From Toxonevra muliebris (taxonomy: Eukaryota; Arthropoda; Insecta; Diptera; Pallopteridae), in assembly GCA_963691655.1 (NCBI GenBank), contig OY829330.1, positions 16,588,815-16,652,814 on the forward strand: a stretch of DNA of 64,000 bases, in the 5' to 3' direction. The position numbers and the translations under genes were made by a program. The notes under the pieces are model-generated. The model ran no database searches. It saw only the letters and a program-made list of their open reading frames with translations, and was not told the DNA's origin. How positions within the stretch are numbered: the stretch's first letter is position 1; each line of letters begins with the position of its first letter. Below, in pieces: positions 11,201 to 20,591 of this stretch.

Positions 11201-11809
11201 AAAGATCCAACCATCACAACAGATAAATGCCGAAAATGCAACATATACACAGAAACAATAGACCATATCACATCAGGATGCCCAATACTTGCAGGATCAA
11301 AATACACACAAAGACATGATACAGTAGCCAAAATAATCCACCAAGAAATCATAAACAATCTTAACATCTCTAACAATAGAATACCATATTTTGAATACAA
11401 GCCCGAAACAATAATAGAAAACGAAACCTTCAAAATATACTGGGACAGAACAATACTTACGGATAAAACAATAGCATGCAATAGACCAGATATCACGATA
11501 ATAAATAAAAAAGATAAAACAACCCAGCTTATTGAAATAAGTGTACCCAATGACAACAATATACATGACAAATACATAGAAAAAATAGAAAAATATACTG
11601 AACTTGCACAAGAAATCAAAAACATCTGGAAACAAAATGAAGTAAAAATAATACCATTCATAATTTCAACAACAGGAATACTACATAAATCATTTACAGT
11701 AAACTTAAAAACCCTTGCAATTAACGAAAAACTGCATGCGAAAATCCAAAAAGCAGTAATTCTCAAAACATGCAACATAGTCAGGTCCTTTTTAAATCTA
11801 AATTCATAA
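8255..11809 (+). CDS. Dong/R4-like retrotransposon polyprotein: DNA-binding, RT, zinc finger, restriction-like endonuclease
   Basis: The 1184-aa protein performs target-primed reverse transcription. An N-terminal Myb-like block (RQRMTWATEMNTEVMRCYY) is typical of Dong/R4. RT follows with NYRPITCLPTLYKI, CYIDYKKAFD, GIFQGDSLSALWFC and the catalytic YMDD at 10322-10333. The thumb ends in GGRGLIDIQNLHN. A CCHC zinc motif (11228-11281, C-R-K-C...H...C) precedes a restriction-like endonuclease with R-PD (11483-11491) and LIEIS. I place the start at ATG 8255. The frame is open further upstream, but only from a GTG, and Dong-B conserves this ATG. All catalytic motifs are present, so it is potentially active. 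Confidence 0.88.
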   Translation: MSEKIVPNAAREASDERRHGRVRRGNTQLDQDAETANTNQSTERVLLGQPATTKAGKPRQRMTWATEMNTEVMRCYYKATKLETVRIGYREELYNLFIQAYPQLKDIVTTQRLMDQKRTILINKRLSEIEIENIKQSIASSLDTRSSQTHSTTVEQQDILRDTTDQNNNTATTPTLNNNILITPIQNQTNTSTNEIIDVIGNKLLENTIKWKNTDPTLRIPLLKLIFKEGTTTNINSLNEYINTHQSYMEEIRNLEDYQTIIYAAATTIIELNKQKIQKRNVTTNSTYTPKWQTRLNNKILKLRKDIGRITQYNRGNPSKKLVKYIKQIAKENETITETLDTLQQKLKVYSYRIRRYIESYKRKQQNNKFKNSEKTFYKSLAEKQIDIRPPTKQQIQTYWQEIWGHPTKHNSNSTWIKEEETLYNTLPIQENFTIAQSELTIAIKNTNNWKYPGIDHIHNFWYKTFNSTHNKLLLLINDTLKNSATLPSFLTQGITFIKPKNCNTNNPANYRPITCLPTLYKIITSLISQKIYTHLLDNNILTNEQKGCRKYSQGCKKQLIIDQTITQQAIKEQRSLHTCYIDYKKAFDKIPHSWLIHVLNIYKIHPKYIDFLKNNMKNWRTNIHLQTKSEYITTDPIKIETGIFQGDSLSALWFCICLNPLSNSLNKTQYGFNIKKHKQNEHRINHLLYMDDIKLYAATQSQLQRLIRITETITIDIKMEFGIDKCKTQHIEHGKWINREATETLNNEILQNMEEQDLYKYLGFQQSIKIDHTTIKNELKAAYLERLTKLTKTYLNSRNLFKAINTFAIPLLTYSFGIIKWSNTDIENIKIATRTKLTKYQKHHPHACKERITIPRKEGGRGLIDIQNLHNNQITNLRNYFYTQTTTLHQAIIKADNDYTPPNLNNRNLIINNQTIEESKTIWKQKQLHGKHPHIVDNNNIDKQNTYTWLIKGELQPETEGFIISIQDQIIATRNYRKYIIKDPTITTDKCRKCNIYTETIDHITSGCPILAGSKYTQRHDTVAKIIHQEIINNLNISNNRIPYFEYKPETIIENETFKIYWDRTILTDKTIACNRPDITIINKKDKTTQLIEISVPNDNNIHDKYIEKIEKYTELAQEIKNIWKQNEVKIIPFIISTTGILHKSFTVNLKTLAINEKLHAKIQKAVILKTCNIVRSFLNLNS

Positions 11810-11972
11810 GTACTTATACGTAACGAACAAAAATCAACATACAACAAACAAAAAGCAACAGGAAAAAGAAAAAACAACAGAGCATTGTCCTTTGGTAACG
11901 CTACCCGGGACATATGTAATCTCCGACATGTGCGGACCCTGTCGAGATGGAAAAACTCTATAATAATAATAA

Positions 11973-12033
11973 GGGGTGTAACGATAGTTCGCCTCCACGT
12001 GGTGCACCCTGGGTAATGCCAAATGAACTATCG
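11973..12033 (+). ncRNA. Candidate HDV-like self-cleaving ribozyme at Dong-B 5' end
   Basis: Manual folding accounts for all 61 bases in HDV order. P1 is GGGGTGT (11973-11979) with GCACCCT (12004-12010), including the conserved G.U at the cleavage position. P2 is CGATAGTTC (11982-11990) with GAACTATCG (12025-12033). P3 is GCC (11991-11993) with GGT (12001-12003). Loop L3 is TCCACGT, whose CC can form P1.1 with GG at 12011-12012. P4 is minimal or absent. A CAAA segment (from 12020) fits the C-N-R-A catalytic J4/2. Predicted cleavage before 11973 is exactly the TAA/element border. Confidence 0.65.
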
Positions 12034-12294
12034 CCGGGTGACGCAGGAACAAATTCCATCCAATCAGCCTAACATGCTGGCTCGAAGTGAAATTCGCATG
12101 TCTGAAGGAAAACTGTGAACCTGGGTGATGCAAGAACGAATTCCACCCAATCAGCCTAACATGCTGGCTCGAATTGAAATACGCATGTCTGAAGGAAAAC
12201 TGTGAACCTGGGTGATGCAAAAACGAATTCCACTCAATTAGCCTAACATGCTGGCTCGAATTTTAATTCGCATGTCTGAAGGAAAACTGTGAAC
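12034..12294 (+). repeat. Three 87-bp tandem repeats in Dong-B 5' UTR
   Basis: The units are 12034-12120, 12121-12207 and 12208-12294, each ending GGAAAACTGTGAAC, with ~90% identity. A short fourth remnant follows and ends ATGTAAACC near 12316. The array begins at the first base after the ribozyme. Tandem 5' monomers in LINEs often carry promoters; that role is inferred here. Confidence 0.9.
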
Positions 12295-12403
12295 CCGGAA
12301 GGAAAAATGTAAACCAAGCGACCCGCATAGGAAGGAAACCACCTTTACGTGTGTAGCGAGCACGCGGACTTGAGCTGAACCCCAGGAAGGGCTAACTCCC
12401 CCA

Positions 12404-15400
12404 ATGGGTGATTAAATTGTTACTAGTAGAATAGAAGAAGCCTCGGACGAGCGCCGTTACGGTCGAGGACGACGCGGGACTAGAATGCTCGATCAAGATA
12501 CAATTCTGGCAAACGAAATTCAACCAGCCCCTACTGTTTTATCGGATCAACCGGTAACCACAAAGGCTGGAAAACCACGACAACGCATGGCTTGGACTAA
12601 TGAAATGAATATTAACATCATGCGCTGCTACTACAAAAGCACTAAACTTGAAACAATAAAAATAGGATACCGTGATACATTCCACCAACTATTCACTCAA
12701 CTTTACCCACAATATTCGCACATTACACAGCAAAGGCTAGCAGATCAAAGAAGAACAATAGTAATGAACAACAGAATAACCAACATTGAACTTCAAATCA
12801 TCAAGGAAGAAGTATCTGTCGAACTAAATTTAATAACGAATGAAAATAACAACAACGTCAACCTATCACAGACTCATAATAGCGAACAAACACAAAACAA
12901 CCCACAAATACCAAGCAGTACTAGAACACACAGCAACCTACCAACACACAATAACTCAGATCTTGTTGATAACGCAGTCATTCACACCCTTTCCGATCAA
13001 AATAACAACCTAGAAACCACTCCAAATAGAAACATAAACCAAAACCATAACGAACTCACAAGTCCACACAACGATTTACGTGAAAATATAAAAAATGAAC
13101 TAAACACAAATATTGCTAAATGGAAAGATACAAGTCCTATTAACAGACCTTCACTACCAAAACTCTTTATAAAAAAACAAACTATGATCATAATAGAAAT
13201 AATAAACAGCGAACTTTTACCCACTCTATTTAACCACAACTCAACTCTAGAAGACATACACACCCTAATATATATATCTGCAGTAACTACACTGACACTT
13301 AATAGCCAACAACCAATATCAAAAAACATGAAACCGTACAAAGAGAGGAAACCAAAATGGCAAATAAGACTAGAAAACAAAATAAATCAACTCCGTAAAA
13401 ATATAGGAAGAACTACACAATATACCAGAGGAAACCACTCAAAAAATATAATAAAACACATAGAAAAATTAAACCAACGATACAAAAAACCAATAGAAGA
13501 GACCCTTGACATATTAAAACAAAGACTTAAAGCATACGCTGCGAGACTCCGCAGATACAAGGAATCGTATCAAAGAAAAATGGACAATAGAATGTTTACA
13601 AATAATGAAAAACTTTTCTACCGAAAACTAATACATAGTCATAACCCGATTAACGAACCTCCTACAAAAGAAGAAATAACAAAATATTGGCAAGGCATCT
13701 GGTCAGAACCACTTCAACATAACGATACAACCCAATGGATAAAAGACGAAGAAATATCACAAAACAATTTAAACTCTCAGGATAATCACATAATAACTAC
13801 ACAAGACATAATGGAAATCATTAATAAAACACATAACTGGAAATGCCCTGGAATAGACAATATACACAACTTTTGGTATAAAAAGTTCACATACATCCAT
13901 GAACACCTAACTATATTAATAAATAAAATAATAGCCAATCCACAAGATCTCCCAGATTTTCTCACAATAGGCAAAACATATATAAAACCGAAAAATAACC
14001 AAACCAATAACCCAGCAAACTACAGACCCATAACTTGTTTACCAACTCTATACAAAATAATAACAGCTACATTATGCAAAAAAATAGATACTCATTTATC
14101 AGCACAAAAAATAATAACCAATGAACAAAAAGGTTGTAAAAAACATAGTCAAGGATGTAAAGAGCAGCTGATAATAGACGCAACAATCATGAAACAGGCA
14201 ACAACACAACAACGAAACCTACACTCATGCTTTATAGACTACAAAAAAGCATTTGATTCCGTTCCTCATAGCTGGCTAATGAAGGTGCTAAAAATCTATA
14301 AAATTCACCCAACATACCAACATTTCCTAGAACAAACAATGAAGAAATGGAAAACAACAATAAGCCTAATCACACCAACAGATACAATTGAAACAGAAAA
14401 AATAGAAATAAAAAGAGGAATTTTCCAGGGAGACTCCTTAAGTGCGCTCTGGTTCTGCCTCTGCTTAAATCCTTTGTCAAACTCTCTCAACAAATCATCA
14501 TATGGCTATAATATAAAACATCATACAGAAACAAAACATAAAATAAATCCTATACATGGACGACATTAAACTATATGCAGCAACGGAAACTCAACTTGAA
14601 GGACTCCTAAGAATCACAGAAAGAATCACTACAGACATAAAAATGGAATTCGGAATGAGTAAGTGTAAAACACAACACATAGAAAAAGGTAAATGGATAG
14701 AAAGACACACGAATATAGCATTAAATAATGAAGTACTAGATAACATGGAAGAGAACGAAACCTATAAATACTTAGGATTTCAACAAAGCACGAAAATGGA
14801 TCACAACACAATAAAGAAACATATTATCAATCAATACGAAAAACGACTCCATCTAATCCTAAAAACATATCTCAATGCAAAAAATATGTTCAAAGCAATA
14901 AATACATACGCAATATCAATACTTACATACTCATTCGGAATAATAAACTGGACAAACACAGATCTAAACAACTTAGAAATAGCAACGAGAAAACAGTTAA
15001 CGAAACACAGAAAGTTACATCCAAATTCCTGCATACAAAGAATAAACATCCCAAAACATCCCCCAACAGAAGGGGGCAGAGGACTCATAGATATCACCAA
15101 CCTACACAATAGCCAAACTAACAATCTTCGAACATACTTTCACAATAACACTTGTAACTTACATCAAGCAATAGTTCTCGCAGACAAAAACTTCACACCA
15201 CTTAACTTGCATAATTACAACCAATCATTTAACCTGACAACAGTACAAGAAAAGAAGGCAATATGGTCACAAAAACAACTACACGGAAAACACCTACATG
15301 CAGTGCAGAACGACAACATAGATAAGAATAACTCCTATACATGGCTAAGTAGAGGGGAACTCTATCCAGAAACAGAAGGCTTTCTAATTGCAATACAAGA

Positions 15401-16043
15401 CCAAGTTATATCCACTAAAAACTACCTTAAATATATAATAAAAGACCCCAACATAGTCAATGACAAATGCAGGAAATGCCAAATACAAACCGAAACCATA
15501 GACCATATAATATCCGGATGCCAAGTTCTGGCCGGAACGGACTACACAGAAAGACATAATATTGCTGCAAAAATAATACACCAAGAACTAGCCACATACC
15601 TTAATCTAACCAAAAACACAGACCCATATTATACATACCAACCCATAACTATAGCAGAAAATGAAACATATAAACTATACTGGGATAGAACAATACAAAC
15701 AGATAAAACCATTTTTAACAATAGACCAGATATCACACTTATAAATAAAATAACCAAAACCACATACCTAATAGAAATAAGCACGCCTAACGATACCAAC
15801 ATTCACAAAAAATATTGTGAAAAAATAGATAAATATAATGAACTAACACAAGAAATTAAACGAATATGGAAACAAAACACAATTAAAACAATACCATTTA
15901 TAATATCGGCAACTGGTATCCTACACAAAACCTTCATTTCAAATCTAAAATTTTTAAACATAGAACCAAAGATTCATCACAAAATTCAAAAAGCTGTGAT
16001 ACTGAAGACCTGTAATATAGTGAGAAAGTTTTTAAATCATTAA
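12404..16043 (+). pseudogene. Dong-B retrotransposon ORF, stop at codon 4 and one frameshift
   Basis: The ATG at 12404 aligns with Dong-A's start, but the fourth codon is TAA where Dong-A has AAA. The frame then stays open (next ATG 12485) to 14569 with the Myb-like block (RQRMAWTNEMNINIMRCYY), RT fingers, CFIDYKKAFD and GIFQGDSLSALWFC. Five bases are missing relative to Dong-A just before the YMDD box (14553-14564), and the rest reads in another frame to 16043: YMDD, thumb, CCHC finger (C-R-K-C...H...C) and the PD...E endonuclease (RPDITLINK, LIEIS). Apart from the early stop and the frameshift it is intact, so it is young or recently inactivated. Confidence 0.85.
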
Positions 16044-16204
16044 AAATAAAAAACAAAGTAAAAATAATAGACTAAATATAAAAAAAATAATAGTGCTGAC
16101 ACGACTTGCAACTCGTAGTGCCGTCGTGATCAGTGAAAATGGACCCCGCCTCGCGCGGTATGCGGGGGGGAGAGTGGCGTGGGAATATAATAATAATAAT
16201 AATA

Positions 16205-17335
16205 GATCTTTTATTAGTATTTGAAATACTTTAAATTACAATAAATTACATTAAATTTTGAAATGTTGATATTACAGTACATATTAATACAAATTTTTTA
16301 TAAATTCAATACATTTTCTTTTATATCTGTTTATATTCCGTTCATTTTTAGTATCTTCTGTAAGCATGTTATACAATTGAAGTCCTTTGTAGAAAAATTA
16401 GTTTTGAGCTGATGTAGTATTTTGAAATTTTAGTCGAAAGTCATTTCTATTTCTTAGCTCGTAGTTATGTACATCTCTCACATACTCAATATAGTCCGTG
16501 ATGTATCTTAGAGCTTTTCCATTTTCCAGTTTAAAAATTGCCATTAATGTATTATACATATTGTAGTCTTTCTGTAATATTCAACCATTTGAGTGTTTCG
16601 TGCATTCTATTTATGGAGGTATACCTATCACATTTTAGTATACATCTCATTCCTCTATTTTGTAATTTTTGTAGTCTGTTTAATTGCATTTGATTACAAC
16701 ACGCATATAAAATAGTTGAACAATATTCAAAATGTGGCTTTATTATAACATTATATATTTTTATTGCTGTCATTATATCGATTTTTCCACGTATTCGTTT
16801 AAAGAAACCAATTTTTTTACCAATTTTTTTACATATATATTCAACATGATCTTTAAATTTCATATCTTTGTCTATAATAATACCTAAGTACTTTATTCTG
16901 TTAACTTTTTCAATAATGACAATGTATTAATTTCTATTACTTCGTTACTATTCATATTTATTTCCATCATTTTTGTTTTTTTTTCATTTAATTTTAGTTT
17001 ATTACTCTTGAGCCATAGATTTACATTCTGAATGTCACATATTAATTTATTTTTGCATTCAATTTCATTTTGTCCTTCTGCATATATTAATGTGTCATCA
17101 GCATACATTATTATCTTGCAGTTTGTTAAAACATTTTGTATATCATTGATATAAATAATAAATAGAAGTGCACCAAGAATAGAACCTTGAGGGACTCCTA
17201 TTTCGACGTTTTGAAAATTTGAAACACAGTTATTAACTTTAGTTCTTTGTGTGAGATACGAATTAAACCACTTGATCTCGTTATTTTTTATTCCATACAT
17301 TTGCATTTTTTTAAGTAATATCTCTTATCTGAGAT
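16205..17335 (-). pseudogene. 5'-truncated LINE (RT to 3' end), minus strand
   Basis: The frame 16893-17306 holds GVPQGSILGALLF and the catalytic IMYADDTLIYAEG box. The frame 16552-16863 continues the thumb and C-terminus (IIKPHFEYCSTILY, LQKLQNRGMRCIL). A further frame runs to a stop near 16285 with one internal stop. The 5' truncation is near 17335, before the palm is complete. It is the same broad LINE group as 431-3470 but a distinct family. It begins just right of Dong-B's terminal TAA array. Confidence 0.75.
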
Positions 17336-17923
17336 TTTTTTCAGTAATTGCTAGTGGGGGTATGATAGATGGAAAAATCACAAAAATCAGTTCTGGGGTT
17401 GCAGAGCGACCCCCCCTAAAAACGCCCCCTTTGGTGAAAATTGCATTTTTTACTAATAACTGGTTAACCGTTGGAGATATAAAAAAATTACTAGCTACAA
17501 AAAAGCTTGAGTGATTTCCTAAAAAAAGGTCTCAAGTAAGTTTTTCGTATATGTCATAGTTTTCGAGATATTCAATATTTAAAACATTGCAAACTTGTAA
17601 TTTGGATGTACTCTGGATGCACCCGCATCTTTGTTTATTTAAATTTTTGCGCGCGGAGCCTATTCACTCAGCGAAATCGCTATATGCGCATAGGTAATTT
17701 TTATGTGTTTTCTGTATACAATTCGTTTTGTCAAACTAACGGTTAACTATGAGTATGCAAAAAATAAGTTTGATGTTCATCAAAAAGTTATTCATTGCTT
17801 TGTTAATGTTTTTCTTGAAAATTGTGCAGTTACATATTAGTCGGTCTTTTTAGTCTCTCGCTAATAGAAGGAAATAATTATATGTGCATTGCCTCTTGAA
17901 GCATACAGGTGTCAATTAAACCA
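17336..17923. other. Noncoding stretch, no supported feature
   Basis: The only frame is a short one at 17251-17514 that spans the LINE border and is not credible. The sequence GCAGAGCGACCCCCC and its surroundings are low in structure. I see no gene. Confidence 0.5.
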
Positions 17924-18258
17924 TTAAGGCCTGGGCGTTGCGAAAACGCAACGTTGGTAATTTTTCGTATTCTGAGCAAATAATTAAAAAATCTGATCTT
18001 GATGCAATTGATATATATTCATTCTAGATGTCTTTAGATTATGCTATGTTTGATTTGATTCGATTTCTTTATTTTATTATATATATTTCGATCCAAAGTT
18101 AACCAATTTTATTCCCAATTTTCAAAACTTGTTTCGGTGTTGCTTTTTTCCAATCCTATATTTGATATAAATTCATTTTTTAATTCATTTTCGCCAACAA
18201 TTTATTTAAAATATAAATTTAAACTTTTACGTTGCGAAAACGCAACGCTGGGCCTAAA
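17924..18258. mobile_element. Candidate TTAA-type short element with snap-back ends
   Basis: TTAA (17924-17927) is followed by GGCCTGGGCGTTGCG. The far end has CGCAACGCTGGGCC, near-inverted, followed by TAAA in place of TTAA. Each end contains CGTTGCG-AAAA-CGCAACG, a perfect 7-bp stem-loop. No coding capacity. Placement in the piggyBac-like TTAA group rests on the flank only. Confidence 0.45.
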
Positions 18259-18446
18259 TGCTGCTTATTTTGCTTGTGTAGCAGCACTGTATAATTCAAC
18301 TGATTTACGTTATTTGAATATGAATATGAATATTTGTACGTGAAAAGTTTAAAAATTCATATTTCAGTGTTGTGTAAACAAATTAGGGTAAGAATAATTT
18401 TTGTATTAACCTTTTTTGTCAATTATATCATTTTAATTAGATAAAA

Positions 18447-18690
18447 ATGCCGCGTGGATGTTCGTTAAGTGAGTCCGAACAGATTTACATCAAGTCCTAT
18501 AAGGAAATGGGCCTTGGGATAATCGAAATTGCTGCAAAATTAAACATACAGAGAAACACTATTGCAAATTACTTAAAAAATCAGGATAATTACTTAGTTG
18601 TTAAGAGACTCGGTCAAAGGTAGATGAAAGGCGGAAAAGTGAAATTTGCGCTCAGCAGCTACAAAAAGCATGAGCGCTAGTTATTTTGAT
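18447..18690 (+). pseudogene. Tc3-like transposase N-terminal fragment
   Basis: The ORF 18447-18623 (58 aa) starts MPRGCSLSESEQ and contains a helix-turn-helix (EIAAKLNIQRNTIANYLKN) like the Tc3 DNA-binding domain. A frameshift then leads to VDERRKSEICAQQLQK, the usual second DNA-binding block (18610-18680), ending in a stop. No catalytic core follows. It is a truncated transposase and is unlikely to be functional, though a short DNA-binding peptide could be made. Confidence 0.6.
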
Positions 18691-19161
18691 TTCCTTATTA
18701 TATTAAATTTCACAATTTAATAGTCAGCTTTTCAGAAAATGATGAATATAAAGATATATAACAAAATGGTTCTTTTCGTTGTAGCCAGTGTTGCCAGATC
18801 TCGGCATAGTGTTTTCTAGTTCAGTGATACCACAGTGTTCTTATTTCAAAAGTCCAGATCAGCAATACTCGCTTGACAAAAACAACGTTGTTTACATTAT
18901 AATGACCAAAATGCATGAAAGGAGTATAATTTTAAGAGCAAATTTTAATTTTTTTTAATGGAAAAAACAATTAAGGTTTATTTTTCAATGTAAAATAAAC
19001 TATTAGTTTAGAAAATACTTTTAAAGACACACTTGTTCACTGCGTATATTGAGTGAATTTTTGAAAAATTTTTGGAATTTGGATGTAAAATCAATTATAC
19101 AAATTTTTGTTGTTCAGTAACCTATAATAAAATTTCAAGGGCAACATATTTCTTGAACATA

Positions 19162-19233
19162 TTAACCCTCCATATACCCTCGTAATGAGTCAAAAATAAA
19201 AAATACCAATGATGGTGGGCGCCAAAGGGTTAA
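19162..19233. mobile_element. Minute TTAA-bounded element (64 bp)
   Basis: TTAA at 19162-19165 and 19230-19233 bracket a 64-bp segment beginning CCCT and ending AGGG. The right end reads GGTGGGCGCCAAAGGG. This fits an extremely short piggyBac-like MITE, but the terminal inverted repeat is only 4 bp, so chance is possible. Confidence 0.35.
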
Positions 19234-20281
19234 TACGTTGGAGGTAAATATTATACGGAAAATTCTCCTATAAACTGCTTAACATACAAACAATATCAAG
19301 TTGTCTTTTGGTTTATTATACTTAATCTGTTAGAAATGGGAAAACTTTAGGCCCACGTAAAAAAAAATACGCGTAAACTTTTAAAACGCTGAGACCTGTA
19401 TAATTTTTTTCACCCTATCTATTCTATCAATTCTATCAGAATCTACTTTCAGAACCCTGTTATTTTTTCGTTTGTTGTACTATATTATTCAAAAACAAAT
19501 CAACACTATCACAATTTGATACCCGCGGAAAATTATTCAAAAATCATCAACTTTTCACGTTTTTTGTACACTATAGTAAACAAATTATTTATTGTACATT
19601 ATATTGTACATTAGAGTTGCGTGAATTTGTACACTATAATGCACAATTTTTTTAAGCATTTAAAACAATTTTTTCTAACAACTTGTTTTTAAGTTTTTTA
19701 ATTTGTATTACGAAATGGAGTTTTAATTGTCGTTTTAAAAAAAGTTTATAAACCTTTTCAAAATTTTCAACTTTACACCTTCATATCTTAAATTCACACA
19801 AATGTAATTTGGATTTTTTTTCAAAATCAAATAAAAAAAAACAATGGATGTGTGCAAGGCACGCAAGATATTTGATGTATAAACAGTTAAGCCAACTGAA
19901 TGCCATATACATAAGCTCACATAAATATAGCCATATATAGGGATTTGATATATAATCTATATGGTAGGTAAATAATTCCAACTAAAACAATTCTTTTATA
20001 AACTTAAAAATTTATTAGATATCTTTTATATATAATAGCCCAATTCACTATAAATTGCAAATGGTCTTACATCATTGCAAATGCAAATTTTTATTCCATG
20101 TCGCATATATTTGTTGTTATGATAGCAAAAATATTTTGCAATTGCTCCAAATCGTAGTTCCATTATTTGTCTTTTACTCGATGCATTTTGATCGAGGCAC
20201 GATATGTTCGCATATACGCAGCTGTAATTGCATCTTTCTTCTTTGATTTGAAATTTTATTAAATGTGAAAATTTTACATAA

Positions 20282-20357
20282 CGTCGCCTGAGAATTGATT
20301 TGGCGTATAGGTGTATGAATTTGTACACACATACGCCAAATTAATTCTCAGGCGACG
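20282..20357. repeat. Near-perfect 33-bp-arm hairpin
   Basis: The left arm starts CGTCGCCTGAGAATT and the right arm ends AATTCTCAGGCGACG. The arms (20282-20314 and 20324-20357) differ at about three positions around a ~9-nt loop. It lies 17 bp left of a TTAA element. Its size suits a pre-miRNA-like foldback, but there is no evidence of expression. Confidence 0.7.
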
Positions 20358-20374
20358 ATAAGTGCTTTCCGCAT

Positions 20375-20591
20375 TTAACCTTTGAAAGGCAACAGGGGTG
20401 ACCAGTCACCCCACTACTTTTTAAAAGCACTGCAAAGAGATTTGCCTTAACTGCATTTAATAAAAATAAGAAACAATGTACTTTTATTGAAGTAAATAAG
20501 TGATTTTATAATATCTAAATAAGATTGATTTTTTCTGTTTAACATATTTGCTACTTATATAGATAAAAAAGTGTTGCCTTTCTAAGGTTAA
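20375..20591. mobile_element. TTAA-flanked MITE with 20-bp inverted ends
   Basis: The left end TTAACCTTTGAAAGGCAACA and the right end (reverse complement) TTAACCTTAGAAAGGCAACA differ at one base. TTAA lies at 20375-20378 and 20588-20591, the target duplication of piggyBac-like elements. A subterminal perfect palindrome, GGGGTGACCAGTCACCCC, lies at 20395-20412. No coding capacity. Confidence 0.75.

Larger units (their letters stand above)
8165..11958 (+). mobile_element. Dong-A: full ORF Dong/R4-like non-LTR retrotransposon
   Basis: The element is bounded on both sides by TAA repeats, matching the TAA-targeting known for Dong elements. The 5' UTR is only ~90 bp and starts TGTAAACC. A single long ORF ends at 11809 and is followed by ~150 bp of A-rich 3' UTR with a short palindrome near 11918-11934. 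The coding strand is very A-rich, unlike the LOA element at 54-60 kb. No disabling mutation is visible in the ORF. Confidence 0.85.
11973..16187 (+). mobile_element. Dong-B: second Dong/R4-like element, one frameshift
   Basis: It lies directly 3' of Dong-A, separated only by (TAA)4, and ends in (TAA)5-6 at 16188-16204. It is a different lineage: the protein is clearly diverged from Dong-A and both UTRs differ. The 5' UTR is ~430 bp and contains an HDV-like ribozyme and 87-bp tandem repeats. The 3' UTR (16044-16187) carries potential stems, CACGAC/GTCGTG and a CCCCGC/GCGGGG pair, which may be RNA recognised by the RT. Confidence 0.85.

Noticed and set aside
11182..11913. 243-aa minus-strand ORF
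   Set aside because: Antisense to the Dong-A C-terminus; its hydrophobic composition is the mirror of A-rich codons.
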